Part shown: positions 36,907 through 43,391 of the stretch, piece after piece
How the letters are laid out: each line of letters opens with the position of its first letter
Numbering within the stretch: position 1 is the first letter of the stretch
From: Hyphomicrobiales bacterium
GTDB taxonomy: Bacteria; Pseudomonadota; Alphaproteobacteria; Rhizobiales; Rhizobiaceae
Reading direction: 5' to 3'
Assembly: GCA_900470285.1 (NCBI GenBank)
Contig: UCAG01000009.1
Location: forward strand, 62,001-126,000
Length of the DNA: 64,000 nt
Position numbers and translations under genes: made by a program
Notes under the pieces: model-generated
The model's input: the letters and a program-made list of their open reading frames with translations, nothing else
Database searches by the model: none
Told to the model about the DNA's origin: nothing

Positions 36907-37457
36907 GCGCCTTGCAAACCATTGAGCCGTGCAGCTTCCAGCACCGCTTCTGTTTCACCGCGACGCAGCAACTCAATCGGTTTTTTGCCGTTGAGGCGTT
37001 CATCAGGCCTGTTCAGAAAGTTCAGCAAAAACCAAGGACTGGCACTGCCAAGCGCCTGACGCACAGCTTTCAGTCCGGCAACAATGCTGCCATCATTGAG
37101 AAACTGGATTGTCGGATAGGCACGGCGGTTGCCGGGCCCCGGAACTGCAAGCAATGAACCATCCTGTACGCGTTTATCGACGGCCTGACGGGAAATACCC
37201 TGTAATAACAGGCGTACCTGTTCCAGCGTATAAGCACCGCCCGCCGCCCGCAAATCCTGCTGAGCGATCTCAACACCACGCAGCAAGGCCAGAGCACGAG
37301 CATCCGGCTGGTATGCATCTTTGGCAACCGCTTTACCTGCAGTTAACGGCACAGTCTGACGCTTCGCGCGACTTGTCGTAGCGCGTGACTTTGCTTTTGC
37401 TGCAGGGGATTGCCGTGCTCTCTCAGTCTTCGGTGTATTCTGCGTTGTCTGTACCAT
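36903..37457 (-). CDS. MbcA/ParS/Xre-type antitoxin
   Basis: The 184-residue protein has a basic, disordered N-terminus (KAKSRATTSRAKRQT), a central helix-turn-helix-like part (YTLEQVRLLLQGISRQAVDKRVQDGSLLAVPGPGNRRAYPTIQF) and a C-terminal DUF2384 toxin-binding domain (SPWFLLNFLNRPDERLNGKKPIELLRRGE). These are the marks of antitoxins for RES toxins; the antitoxin normally covers the toxin's NAD+ pocket and represses the operon. Start 37457 is preferred over 37463 because AGGAG is then six rather than zero bases away. Its stop overlaps the RES start by four bases. Confidence 0.85.
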   Translation of the reverse strand: MVQTTQNTPKTERARQSPAAKAKSRATTSRAKRQTVPLTAGKAVAKDAYQPDARALALLRGVEIAQQDLRAAGGAYTLEQVRLLLQGISRQAVDKRVQDGSLLAVPGPGNRRAYPTIQFLNDGSIVAGLKAVRQALGSASPWFLLNFLNRPDERLNGKKPIELLRRGETEAVLEAARLNGLQGA

Positions 37458-37540
37458 TTTCATCTCCTGAACTTAAAGATGATACTGCACAGGCTGGTTG
37501 TCAAGCTTGCTGTTGTTGCCAAGGTTGACAAGGTTGCATC

Positions 37541-38782
37541 TTACATGAAACGACTTGCAGAATATGGTTCTGCCGGAATGAACGGTTTTTCTCCCGTCAT
37601 CAGCTCTGCCAGCAACCGGCCGGATGCTGGCCCCAGTGTCAGACCATGATGGGCATGGCCAAAATTCATCCACAATCCCGGCTTGTTTGGCACCTGACCG
37701 ATAACCGGACGCATATCCGGCATACAAGGACGCAGACCCAGCCATGGCTGTGCCTCAACCGGTTTGCCTAATGACGGTAACACTTTACGCGCGCGCTTCT
37801 CGGCGCGATCCAGCAGGATACGATTGGCCGGTGCATCCGGCGCAGCAAATTCAATACCGGTTGTCAGGCGCATACCCTGACGCATCGGCGCCATGACATA
37901 ACCGCCTTCAACCTCAACAACCGAGTGATTGAGAGTCGTATCATCTTCCATCGAAAAATGCAGATGCGTGCCGCGCTTAACCGCCATTGGCAGTTTGATG
38001 CCAGCCTGCTGGTAGATCAGATGCGACTGCGGTCCCAAAGCTACAACAACATTGCGTGCTGTGACCTGCTCCGATGCACGGACAGACCAGCCATCACTCT
38101 GTTGCTGCAAAGTTGCAGCATCGCCATGCTGGAATATGCCGCCGCGCTGTGTAAACAAAGCTGCATAGGCCTTGACCAGCCCCGCCGGATCGCTCACCGT
38201 TTTCGGGTCGAGCCAATGAACAGCACCGGCAATATTGCGCATGGATGGTTCTGTTGCTGCAAAACCGGTACTGTCGAGCACTTTATAATTCAGACCAAAG
38301 CGATCCAGCGATGGCAGGTTTTTCACAAAAGCATCGAAAACCTGCTCACTGCAAAACGCTTCCAGCCAGCCTTTGTCCTGCACCAGATTCTGACAACCGG
38401 CCTGTTCAATCAGAAAATCATGTTCAGTCACGCTGGCTTCCACAAGCGGCAGCATGTCTGCCGTTGCTTTTGCCAGACCGGCCGGTGAAGAATGACGCCA
38501 GAACTGAAACAACCATGGTGCCAGCTTCGGCATATAGGCCAGATCATAACGCACATCTGTACGGTTATTCAGCCCGTATTTAATCAGATTGGCGAGCCCG
38601 CGCGGAAATGAATAAGGAATAACACTGGAGCGTTCAATCAAACCGGCATTGCCATAACTCGTCCCCTCACCTGGGTCTTTTTTGTCAATCAGACAAACGG
38701 CATGTCCGCGAGCCTGCAAGTGAAGGGCAGTGCTGACACCAATAATGCCTGCACCCAGAATGATTGTATCGAATTTACGCAT
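37541..38782 (-). CDS. dadA: DadA-like D-amino acid dehydrogenase
   Basis: The 413-residue FAD protein has an N-terminal dinucleotide-binding motif IILGAGIIGVSTALHLQARGHAV and EGTSYGNAGLIERSSVIPYSFP, and the C-terminal DAO-fold sequence WLGLRPCMPDMRPVIGQVPNKPGLWMNFGHAHHGLTLGPASG. It oxidises D-amino acids (D-alanine in the type enzyme) to 2-oxoacids and passes electrons to the respiratory chain. It follows a solute-binding protein gene by 134 bases on the same strand, suggesting shared control. The cycA-like permease at 7.7 kb could bring in its substrate. Confidence 0.87.
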   Translation of the reverse strand: MRKFDTIILGAGIIGVSTALHLQARGHAVCLIDKKDPGEGTSYGNAGLIERSSVIPYSFPRGLANLIKYGLNNRTDVRYDLAYMPKLAPWLFQFWRHSSPAGLAKATADMLPLVEASVTEHDFLIEQAGCQNLVQDKGWLEAFCSEQVFDAFVKNLPSLDRFGLNYKVLDSTGFAATEPSMRNIAGAVHWLDPKTVSDPAGLVKAYAALFTQRGGIFQHGDAATLQQQSDGWSVRASEQVTARNVVVALGPQSHLIYQQAGIKLPMAVKRGTHLHFSMEDDTTLNHSVVEVEGGYVMAPMRQGMRLTTGIEFAAPDAPANRILLDRAEKRARKVLPSLGKPVEAQPWLGLRPCMPDMRPVIGQVPNKPGLWMNFGHAHHGLTLGPASGRLLAELMTGEKPFIPAEPYSASRFM

Positions 38783-38865
38783 GTTATGGCCGGATAATAC
38801 GGGTCATGACTACAGGCCGGAACGTTTCGACCAACAGCTTGCCACGAAGGAACAGGATTAAGACA

Positions 38866-38891
38866 ATGAGCGCGCAAGGCTGCGCGCTCAT
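38866..38891 (-). terminator. strong GC hairpin between the binding protein gene and dadA
   Basis: Perfect 10-base arms atgagcgcgc (38866-38875) and gcgcgctcat (38882-38891). Downstream on the minus strand there is no good T-run, so it may reduce rather than stop transcription into dadA. Confidence 0.55.
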
Positions 38892-38916
38892 CAAATGGTT
38901 TTAACAACCGCTGCAA

Positions 38917-39678
38917 TCAATAAATATCGAAGTCAAAATACTTCTTCATAATCTTGTCATAGGTACCATTCTTGCGGATACCGTCAATTGCCGCATTGAA
39001 CTGGGCTTTCAGATCATCATTGCCCTGCTTCAAAGCAATGCCGGTTTCTGTTTGTGTGCCCGGCACATCTTCCAGAATATGGCAGCAGCTTCCGGCTTCA
39101 GTCTTCAACCAGTCAACGACAGGGAATTTGTCGGAGATCATTGCATCCAGACGGCCGGTCTTCAGATCCGCATTGGCTTCATCGGCGCTCACATAGAGTT
39201 TAACCTCAGCACCGGCTTTAGCCAGCACATCTTCCGCGTAAATCGCCTGTGTTGTGCCGCCCTGCGCACCAATTGTTTTGCCGGAGAAGCTTTCCGGCTT
39301 CACATCTTTAATCGGACTGTCTTTTGGAACCGCAACAGCCAAAGGGGTGGAGTAATATTTATTGGTAAAGTCGATCTGTTTCTTGCGCTCTTCGGTAATG
39401 CTCATCGATGCGATAACCGCATCAAATTTGCCCGCCTGCAAGCCCGGAATCATGCCGTCCCAATCATTGGCAACGAGGGTGCATTTGGCTTTCATTTCTT
39501 CGCAAAGAGCATTGGCGATATCAACGTCAAAGCCCTTCAGCGAACCGTCAGCATCAACAAAGTTGAACGGAGGATAAGCACCTTCAGTGGCGATACGGAT
39601 TTCTTTCCATTCTTTTGCGCCCGCCGATGTCGCAATAGCAGCCAGTACCAGACCGGCGAATAAAACTGATTTACGCAT
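38917..39678 (-). CDS. periplasmic amino acid-binding protein (cluster F, ArtJ/HisJ-like)
   Basis: The 253-residue product has a signal peptide (MRKSVLFAGLVLAAIATSAGA, cleavage after AGA) and the polar amino acid binder pattern: IRIATEGAYPPFNFVDADG, GFDVDIANALCEEM, VANDWDGMIPGLQAGKFDAVIASMSITEERK and FTNKYYSTPLAV. The Tyr near residue 35, the Asp/Gly triad and Arg in TEERK favour arginine/lysine/ornithine or histidine as ligand. No permease or ATPase gene is nearby, so it must use another transporter. Context (dadA, lysine 6-dehydrogenase) suggests lysine or a basic amino acid (inference). Confidence 0.88.
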   Translation of the reverse strand: MRKSVLFAGLVLAAIATSAGAKEWKEIRIATEGAYPPFNFVDADGSLKGFDVDIANALCEEMKAKCTLVANDWDGMIPGLQAGKFDAVIASMSITEERKKQIDFTNKYYSTPLAVAVPKDSPIKDVKPESFSGKTIGAQGGTTQAIYAEDVLAKAGAEVKLYVSADEANADLKTGRLDAMISDKFPVVDWLKTEAGSCCHILEDVPGTQTETGIALKQGNDDLKAQFNAAIDGIRKNGTYDKIMKKYFDFDIY

Positions 39679-39727
39679 AGTTCCCTCATTATGTCGTGAA
39701 AATCATTCTCCGGGGGCAGCTAAACAG

Positions 39728-39762
39728 AAAAACGGGGCAAAGGAAAGCCCTTGCCCCGTTTC
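39728..39762 (-). terminator. terminator of the lysine dehydrogenase-like gene
   Basis: Arms aaacggggcaa and ttgccccgttt (39730-39740, 39751-39761); on the minus strand the stem is followed by TTTTT. Confidence 0.88.
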
Positions 39763-39818
39763 TCATTTCATCAAGATATTCTGAATACGCATCATGTAGA
39801 TACGTATTCATCCCGCCA

Positions 39819-40892
39819 TTAAGCGTAAACTTTACCGAAGCGGTTTGCGAGGAACTTATCCAGCGCAATATCTTCCTGCTTCATAAAGCCCTGTGCAGGG
39901 ATGCTGCCATCAGCAAGCATATCAACAACAGCGCAGATAGCGGAAGCAGTAGTAACCTGAATACCGGTCATTTCCAGACCATCCTGAGTCTGGTTGTAAA
40001 CCTTATTCGCATAAGTTTCCTGAGTCAGGCGACCGTCTTTGTAGCCGGTTACGGTTACGAAGATAACGATAACATCCTGCTGGGTGCCCGGAACTGCGGT
40101 TTCAAGAATATCCTTGAATACATCGCGGCGGTGACGCAGGCCGAGGTCGTTCAGCAGAGTTTTGAAGATGTCGCAATGGCCAGGGTAGCGGATGGTGCGG
40201 TAGTTCAGGGTGCGAACTTTACCTTCGAGAGTTTCAGCCAGAGTGCCGAGACCACCGGAAGTGTTGAAAGCTTCGTACTGAACGCCTTCGAGCGAGAATT
40301 CTTCGCGCTCTTCCATAGCAGGAACCAGTGTCAGCTTGCCGTTTACGATGGCTTCACATGGCTCGATATATTCGTTGATAACGCCGTCCGTGCTCCATGT
40401 CAGGTTATAAGTGATGGAGTTGGTCGGGAACTGTGGCAGAGCGCCGACGCGCATGCCGATGGATTCCAGCTTGTCGAATTTCTTGGCCAGATCGTAAGCA
40501 ACGATCGAGATGAAGCCCGGAGCCAGACCGCACTGTGGAATGAAAGCGGTTTTAGCGGTTTTCGCCAGTTCTTTAACGTGGCGTGTGCTTGCAACGTCTT
40601 CAGTCAGGTCGAGGTAATGAACGCCGGCTTTTGCAGCTGCATCAGCAATACGGATTGTCATCTGGTAAGGTGCAGCGCTGAGAACAGCAAATTTACCGGC
40701 CAGAACAGCTGCCAGTGCGCTTTCATCAGCAATATCAACAACCTTCGTTGTGATGTTCTTTTTGCCGGCAAGCGCTTTCAGCTGCTCTTCCGCACGGTCT
40801 GTTACCGTTACATTATAATCACCGGTGTTACCCAGAAGCTGTGCAATTGTTACACCGATCTTACCGGCACCAACGACGACGACGTCTTTCAT
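39819..40892 (-). CDS. lysDH: L-lysine 6-dehydrogenase-like enzyme (saccharopine dehydrogenase superfamily)
   Basis: The 357-residue protein begins with MKDVVVVGAGKIGVTIAQLL (NAD motif Gly8-x-Gly10-xx-Gly13) and continues with FAVLSAAPYQMTIRIADAA, HYLDLTEDVASTRHVK, FIPQCGLAPGFISIVA, SITYNLTWSTDGVINEY and MNYRTIRYPGH-like LNYRTIRYPGH, closely matching what I recall of Agrobacterium lysine 6-dehydrogenase (lysine + NAD+ to allysine/piperideine-6-carboxylate). Short saccharopine dehydrogenases share the fold, so the reaction is probable, not proven. A divergent Lrp gene 214 bases upstream and gcdH at 11.4 kb support lysine breakdown. Start 40892 has AAGGG upstream. Confidence 0.75.
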   Translation of the reverse strand: MKDVVVVGAGKIGVTIAQLLGNTGDYNVTVTDRAEEQLKALAGKKNITTKVVDIADESALAAVLAGKFAVLSAAPYQMTIRIADAAAKAGVHYLDLTEDVASTRHVKELAKTAKTAFIPQCGLAPGFISIVAYDLAKKFDKLESIGMRVGALPQFPTNSITYNLTWSTDGVINEYIEPCEAIVNGKLTLVPAMEEREEFSLEGVQYEAFNTSGGLGTLAETLEGKVRTLNYRTIRYPGHCDIFKTLLNDLGLRHRRDVFKDILETAVPGTQQDVIVIFVTVTGYKDGRLTQETYANKVYNQTQDGLEMTGIQVTTASAICAVVDMLADGSIPAQGFMKQEDIALDKFLANRFGKVYA

Positions 40893-40962
40893 GACTGACC
40901 CTTTATTATATTGCCTGAGTGCCACTGCCTGTGCTTGCGCAACAAGAAAAATGTAACACTTT

Positions 40963-40979
40963 AATAATACTGTATTATT
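40963..40979. promoter_or_regulatory. AT-rich palindrome in the lysDH-lrp divergent gap
   Basis: Arms aataata and tattatt flank CTG. Lrp-type regulators bind 15-17-bp AT-rich dyads, and this one lies 71 bases upstream of the lysine dehydrogenase-like start. Short TGACG repeats occur nearer the lrp gene (41055-41091). Confidence 0.45.
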
Positions 40980-41106
40980 TCCGGGAGGTTTGATTCAGTC
41001 CCGAGAAATGATGGCATAGAGTCGCAGAATTTTCGTCAAAAAGAAGTATCTAAAATGACGGAATGACGCTATATATTTGAACGAAGTGACGTTAACGAGG
41101 TTCAAA

Positions 41107-41535
41107 ATGACGACGAAAGCCGATATGGCCCTGATTGCTCTTTTACGCGAGAATGCCCGCGCATCGACAGCAACTCTTGCCAGACGGCTCGGCGTTTCCC
41201 GTACAACGGTTCAGAGCCGTATCGACCGGCTGGAAAAACGCGGCATCATTACCGGCTATACCGTTAAACTGTCTTCAGAACATGAAAGCCATCTGGTGCG
41301 CGCGCATGTACTGGTTACAGCCCTGCCGAAATTTTCACCAAAGGTTGAGATCGGTCTCAAAACCATGATGTCTGTGCGATCCGTTCATTCGATCAGCGGC
41401 AATTTTGATATGATTGTTATTGTTGAAGCACCATCAATCGGTGAGCTCGACAGTGTGCTCGATCAGATCGGTGCACTGGAAGGTGTTGAACGCACCATGT
41501 CTTCTATTATTCTCTCTACACGTATTGAGCGGTGA
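41107..41535 (+). CDS. Lrp/AsnC-family transcriptional regulator
   Basis: The 142-residue protein has an N-terminal helix-turn-helix (MALIALLRENARASTATLARRLGVSRTTVQSRIDRLEKRGIITGYTV) and a C-terminal RAM effector domain (VRSVHSISGNFDMIVIVEAPSIGELDSVLDQIGALEGVERTMSSIILS). ATG 41107 with GAGG six bases upstream is chosen over TTG 41077. Divergent placement next to the lysine 6-dehydrogenase-like gene suggests that it senses lysine or a related amino acid and controls that gene. Confidence 0.92.
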   Translation: MTTKADMALIALLRENARASTATLARRLGVSRTTVQSRIDRLEKRGIITGYTVKLSSEHESHLVRAHVLVTALPKFSPKVEIGLKTMMSVRSVHSISGNFDMIVIVEAPSIGELDSVLDQIGALEGVERTMSSIILSTRIER

Positions 41536-41841
41536 AGTCGTTTCAGCCCCATTAAACCGGATCAGTTTCCCGCAATCCTGCATAGCTATGCGCGCCGCCC
41601 TCAAAAAAAGCAGGTCTTATCTGAATTTCAGGGGGATTGTGACCGCTTCAGGGCTGCACTGAGCGCTTTTGCGGCAAGTTTTTCACTTAAAATGATGATT
41701 ATGACAATTTAATGCCTGACGGAGCGTTTTCCCAATCCGAATAAGCAACGCTGCTATGCAAATTTGTCTCTGCTCATTTCGGATCATTAGGGCTATATAC
41801 AACTCAACAAACAACGACATAAAATTTTCTAGGTGAGAAAC
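41536..41841. other. non-coding region upstream of the DUF1127 gene
   Basis: About 305 bases without a gene. A -10-like TATATA lies near 41795, 45 bases before the DUF1127 start. In Rhodobacter the equivalent gene-RNA operon is driven by RpoH-type sigma factors; I cannot make out a clear RpoH -35 here. Confidence 0.4.
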
Positions 41842-41988
41842 ATGAACCTGATCCGCTCTTACAACAACTGGCGCCGTTACCGCAGCACAGTAAACGAACT
41901 GAACCGCCTCTCAACCCGCGAACTGAACGATCTCGGCATCCTGCCTGCAGAAATTCCGTTTGTAGCTCGCAAGGCAGCTCAGCGCTAA
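41842..41988 (+). CDS. DUF1127 (YjiS-like) small protein, 48 aa
   Basis: This 48-residue, Arg-rich protein starts at ATG 41842 behind AGGTGAG. It fits the DUF1127 pattern: a Trp early in the helix (YNNWRRYR), LNRLSTRELNDLGI and a short tail with Pro and Arg. In Rhodobacter a DUF1127 protein, CcaF1, is encoded directly upstream of the CcsR small RNAs and acts as an RNA-binding regulator of their processing; other DUF1127 proteins affect phosphate and carbon use in Agrobacterium. The three hairpins that follow here reproduce that arrangement. Confidence 0.9.
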   Translation: MNLIRSYNNWRRYRSTVNELNRLSTRELNDLGILPAEIPFVARKAAQR

Positions 41989-42000
41989 TAAGAATTACAG

Positions 42001-42046
42001 AGATATCAAACCTGAGCCTCCCTCCTCCTCCCAACTCAGGTTTGAT
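42001..42046 (+). ncRNA. CcsR/cuckoo-type small RNA hairpin 1
   Basis: Perfect 12-bp stem atcaaacctgag (42005-42016) / ctcaggtttgat (42035-42046) with an 18-nt loop made of CTCC repeats (CCTCCCTCCTCCTCCCAA). The loop has two overlapping anti-Shine-Dalgarno motifs, CTCCCTCC and CTCCTCCC. It lies 12 bases after the DUF1127 stop. Confidence 0.85.
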
Positions 42047-42050
42047 CGAA

Positions 42051-42080
42051 GACCGGTCTCCCTCCTCCCAACCGGTCATT
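42051..42080 (+). ncRNA. CcsR/cuckoo-type small RNA hairpin 2
   Basis: Stem gaccggt (42051-42057) / accggtc (42071-42077) with loop CTCCCTCCTCCCA. It has the same C/T-rich loop as hairpin 1 but a different stem sequence, so only the loop is conserved between copies. Confidence 0.85.
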
Positions 42081-42086
42081 CATCGT

Positions 42087-42127
42087 AACGCCCGATGCTC
42101 CTCCCAGCATCGGGCGTTTACTTTTTT
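42087..42127 (+). ncRNA. CcsR/cuckoo-type small RNA hairpin 3 with terminator
   Basis: Stem aacgcccgatgct (42087-42099) / agcatcgggcgtt (42106-42118), 13 bp, with loop CCTCCC, part of CTCCTCCC (42098-42105). A T-rich run (TTTACTTTTTT) follows, so this copy also ends the transcript. Confidence 0.87.
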
Positions 42128-42156
42128 AGCAACCTGAATTTGCTGATCTTCAACAC

Positions 42157-42597
42157 TCAAAGATGGATATAGGCAAAGCCCTGTATTTGCAGATATGCAA
42201 GTTCTGCAACGCCGCTTGGCACCACATCATCCTCTGAAAGACGATACAGGCTTTTAATATCGAGATTACGCGCGCGCATAGTATTGGCGCAGGCCAGAAA
42301 ACGAACACCCTGTTCGCATAAATTATCAAAACGCTTTTTTAGATTATCATCGGCTTCCGCAATCTGAAACAAATCCAGACCCGCGCCGTGGCAGACAACA
42401 CGGATGGTAAAAGCCGGTTTTGATTCACACCCCGCAGATAAAGCCTGCACATGATTGGTCAGGGATGTGAGTAATGCCGCCATATAGGCTTTTGTTTCAT
42501 CTGGGGCGGCATTTATATAAGCACCATTATTATGATAAACGACCCGCTGTTCGCCGGACTTGCTATAGCGATTATGTGTCAGCGGATCACTCATCAT
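42157..42597 (-). CDS. DsrE-family protein
   Basis: The 146-residue protein fits the DsrE/DsrF-like fold: RVVYHNNGAYINAAPDETKAYMAALLTSLTNHVQAL, then IRVVCHGAGLDLFQIAEAD, a GVRFLACANTMRARNLD segment with the Cys of DsrE-type sulfur carriers, and PSGVAELAYLQIQGFAYIHL. It may carry or sense reactive sulfur. It is convergent with the hairpin RNAs and sits downstream of dsbA and dsbD on the same strand, 118 bases after the DsbA-like gene. Confidence 0.85.
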   Translation of the reverse strand: MMSDPLTHNRYSKSGEQRVVYHNNGAYINAAPDETKAYMAALLTSLTNHVQALSAGCESKPAFTIRVVCHGAGLDLFQIAEADDNLKKRFDNLCEQGVRFLACANTMRARNLDIKSLYRLSEDDVVPSGVAELAYLQIQGFAYIHL

Positions 42598-42671
42598 AAA
42601 ACTCCGGTCAAAGAACCACGACTTTCAAGCCATTCGCGCTTACAGGCAATATTGGCAGTACCAGTAAATTC

Positions 42672-42710
42672 CAGAGCGGTTTTATACCAAAGGGTAGTAA
42701 AACCGCTCTG
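42672..42710 (-). terminator. 13-bp inverted repeat downstream of the DsbA-like gene
   Basis: Perfect arms cagagcggtttta (42672-42684) and taaaaccgctctg (42698-42710). It can close the dsbD-dsbA transcript; no long T-run follows on the minus strand. The arm agagcggttt also starts the composite repeat at 52.6 kb. Confidence 0.55.
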
Positions 42711-42715
42711 TCTTG

Positions 42716-43348
42716 TTATTTCGCCGCTTTCTCACGGGCGCGGGCATCAGCCACTGCCATTTTGAATCCGTTATAATCCAGTGCCATCGCCCGGAACGGA
42801 CCGATCAGATGCGTCGGTGTGCCTTCAACGCCGATCGATTCCGCCTGCGACATGACACGTTTCAGCTGCGCAGTGATTTTACCGTTGTTTTTGTTCAGAT
42901 CAGCCTGCAATTGCTGCATATCAATACCGGAGGCTTTAACCGCGTCGAGCATCATTTTTTTAGACACTTTACCGCCCGGAATTGACATCAGTGCTTTATG
43001 AACGACTTCATATTTACCCTGATACTGCGCTGCCAGTGCCAGCTGGGAGCCATAGACCGACGATTCCGTCAAGATTGGCCACTCTTTATAAACAAGACGA
43101 ATATTCCCGTCTTCTTTGACAATACGCGCCAGATCAACACCGGATTTTTTGCAGTAAATGCAGTTATAATCGGTGAAAACGACAATGGTCAGATCGCCTT
43201 TGGGATTGCCGCCGGCAGGCGCTTCCGGATCATAGAGAATCCCGTTGACATCAACCTCCTGTGCAAACACATCCTGCTTACTGCTCAGCAAAAAAGCAGT
43301 GCTCAGCGTAATACCGGATGAGAGTTGAAGGAACTGGCGGCGTTGCAT
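42716..43348 (-). CDS. DsbA-family thiol:disulfide oxidoreductase (ScsC/BcfH-like)
   Basis: The 210-residue protein has an N-terminal twin-arginine-like export signal (QRRQFLQLSSGITLSTAFLL) and a thioredoxin fold with the catalytic pair Cys63/Cys66 in NCIYC, and cis-Pro segment GVEGTPTHLIG. It would act in the periplasm on disulfides. DsbD, the transmembrane electron donor that reduces such proteins, is encoded 43 bases upstream, which favours an isomerase or reductase role (like ScsC with ScsB) over an oxidase. Confidence 0.85.
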   Translation of the reverse strand: MQRRQFLQLSSGITLSTAFLLSSKQDVFAQEVDVNGILYDPEAPAGGNPKGDLTIVVFTDYNCIYCKKSGVDLARIVKEDGNIRLVYKEWPILTESSVYGSQLALAAQYQGKYEVVHKALMSIPGGKVSKKMMLDAVKASGIDMQQLQADLNKNNGKITAQLKRVMSQAESIGVEGTPTHLIGPFRAMALDYNGFKMAVADARAREKAAK

Positions 43349-43391
43349 ACGCTTCTCCTGTAAGGCAATAGGTAAATAAGGTTGGGGCGGC

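Noticed and set aside
39696-40898. 400-codon plus-strand frame opposite the lysine dehydrogenase-like gene
   Set aside because: It is the antisense shadow of a gene with clear NAD-binding and family motifs; it has no domain and runs through that gene's terminator.
42001-42118. CRISPR-like repeat array
   Set aside because: The three hairpins share only the loop motif, the stems differ and there are no equal spacers or cas genes.
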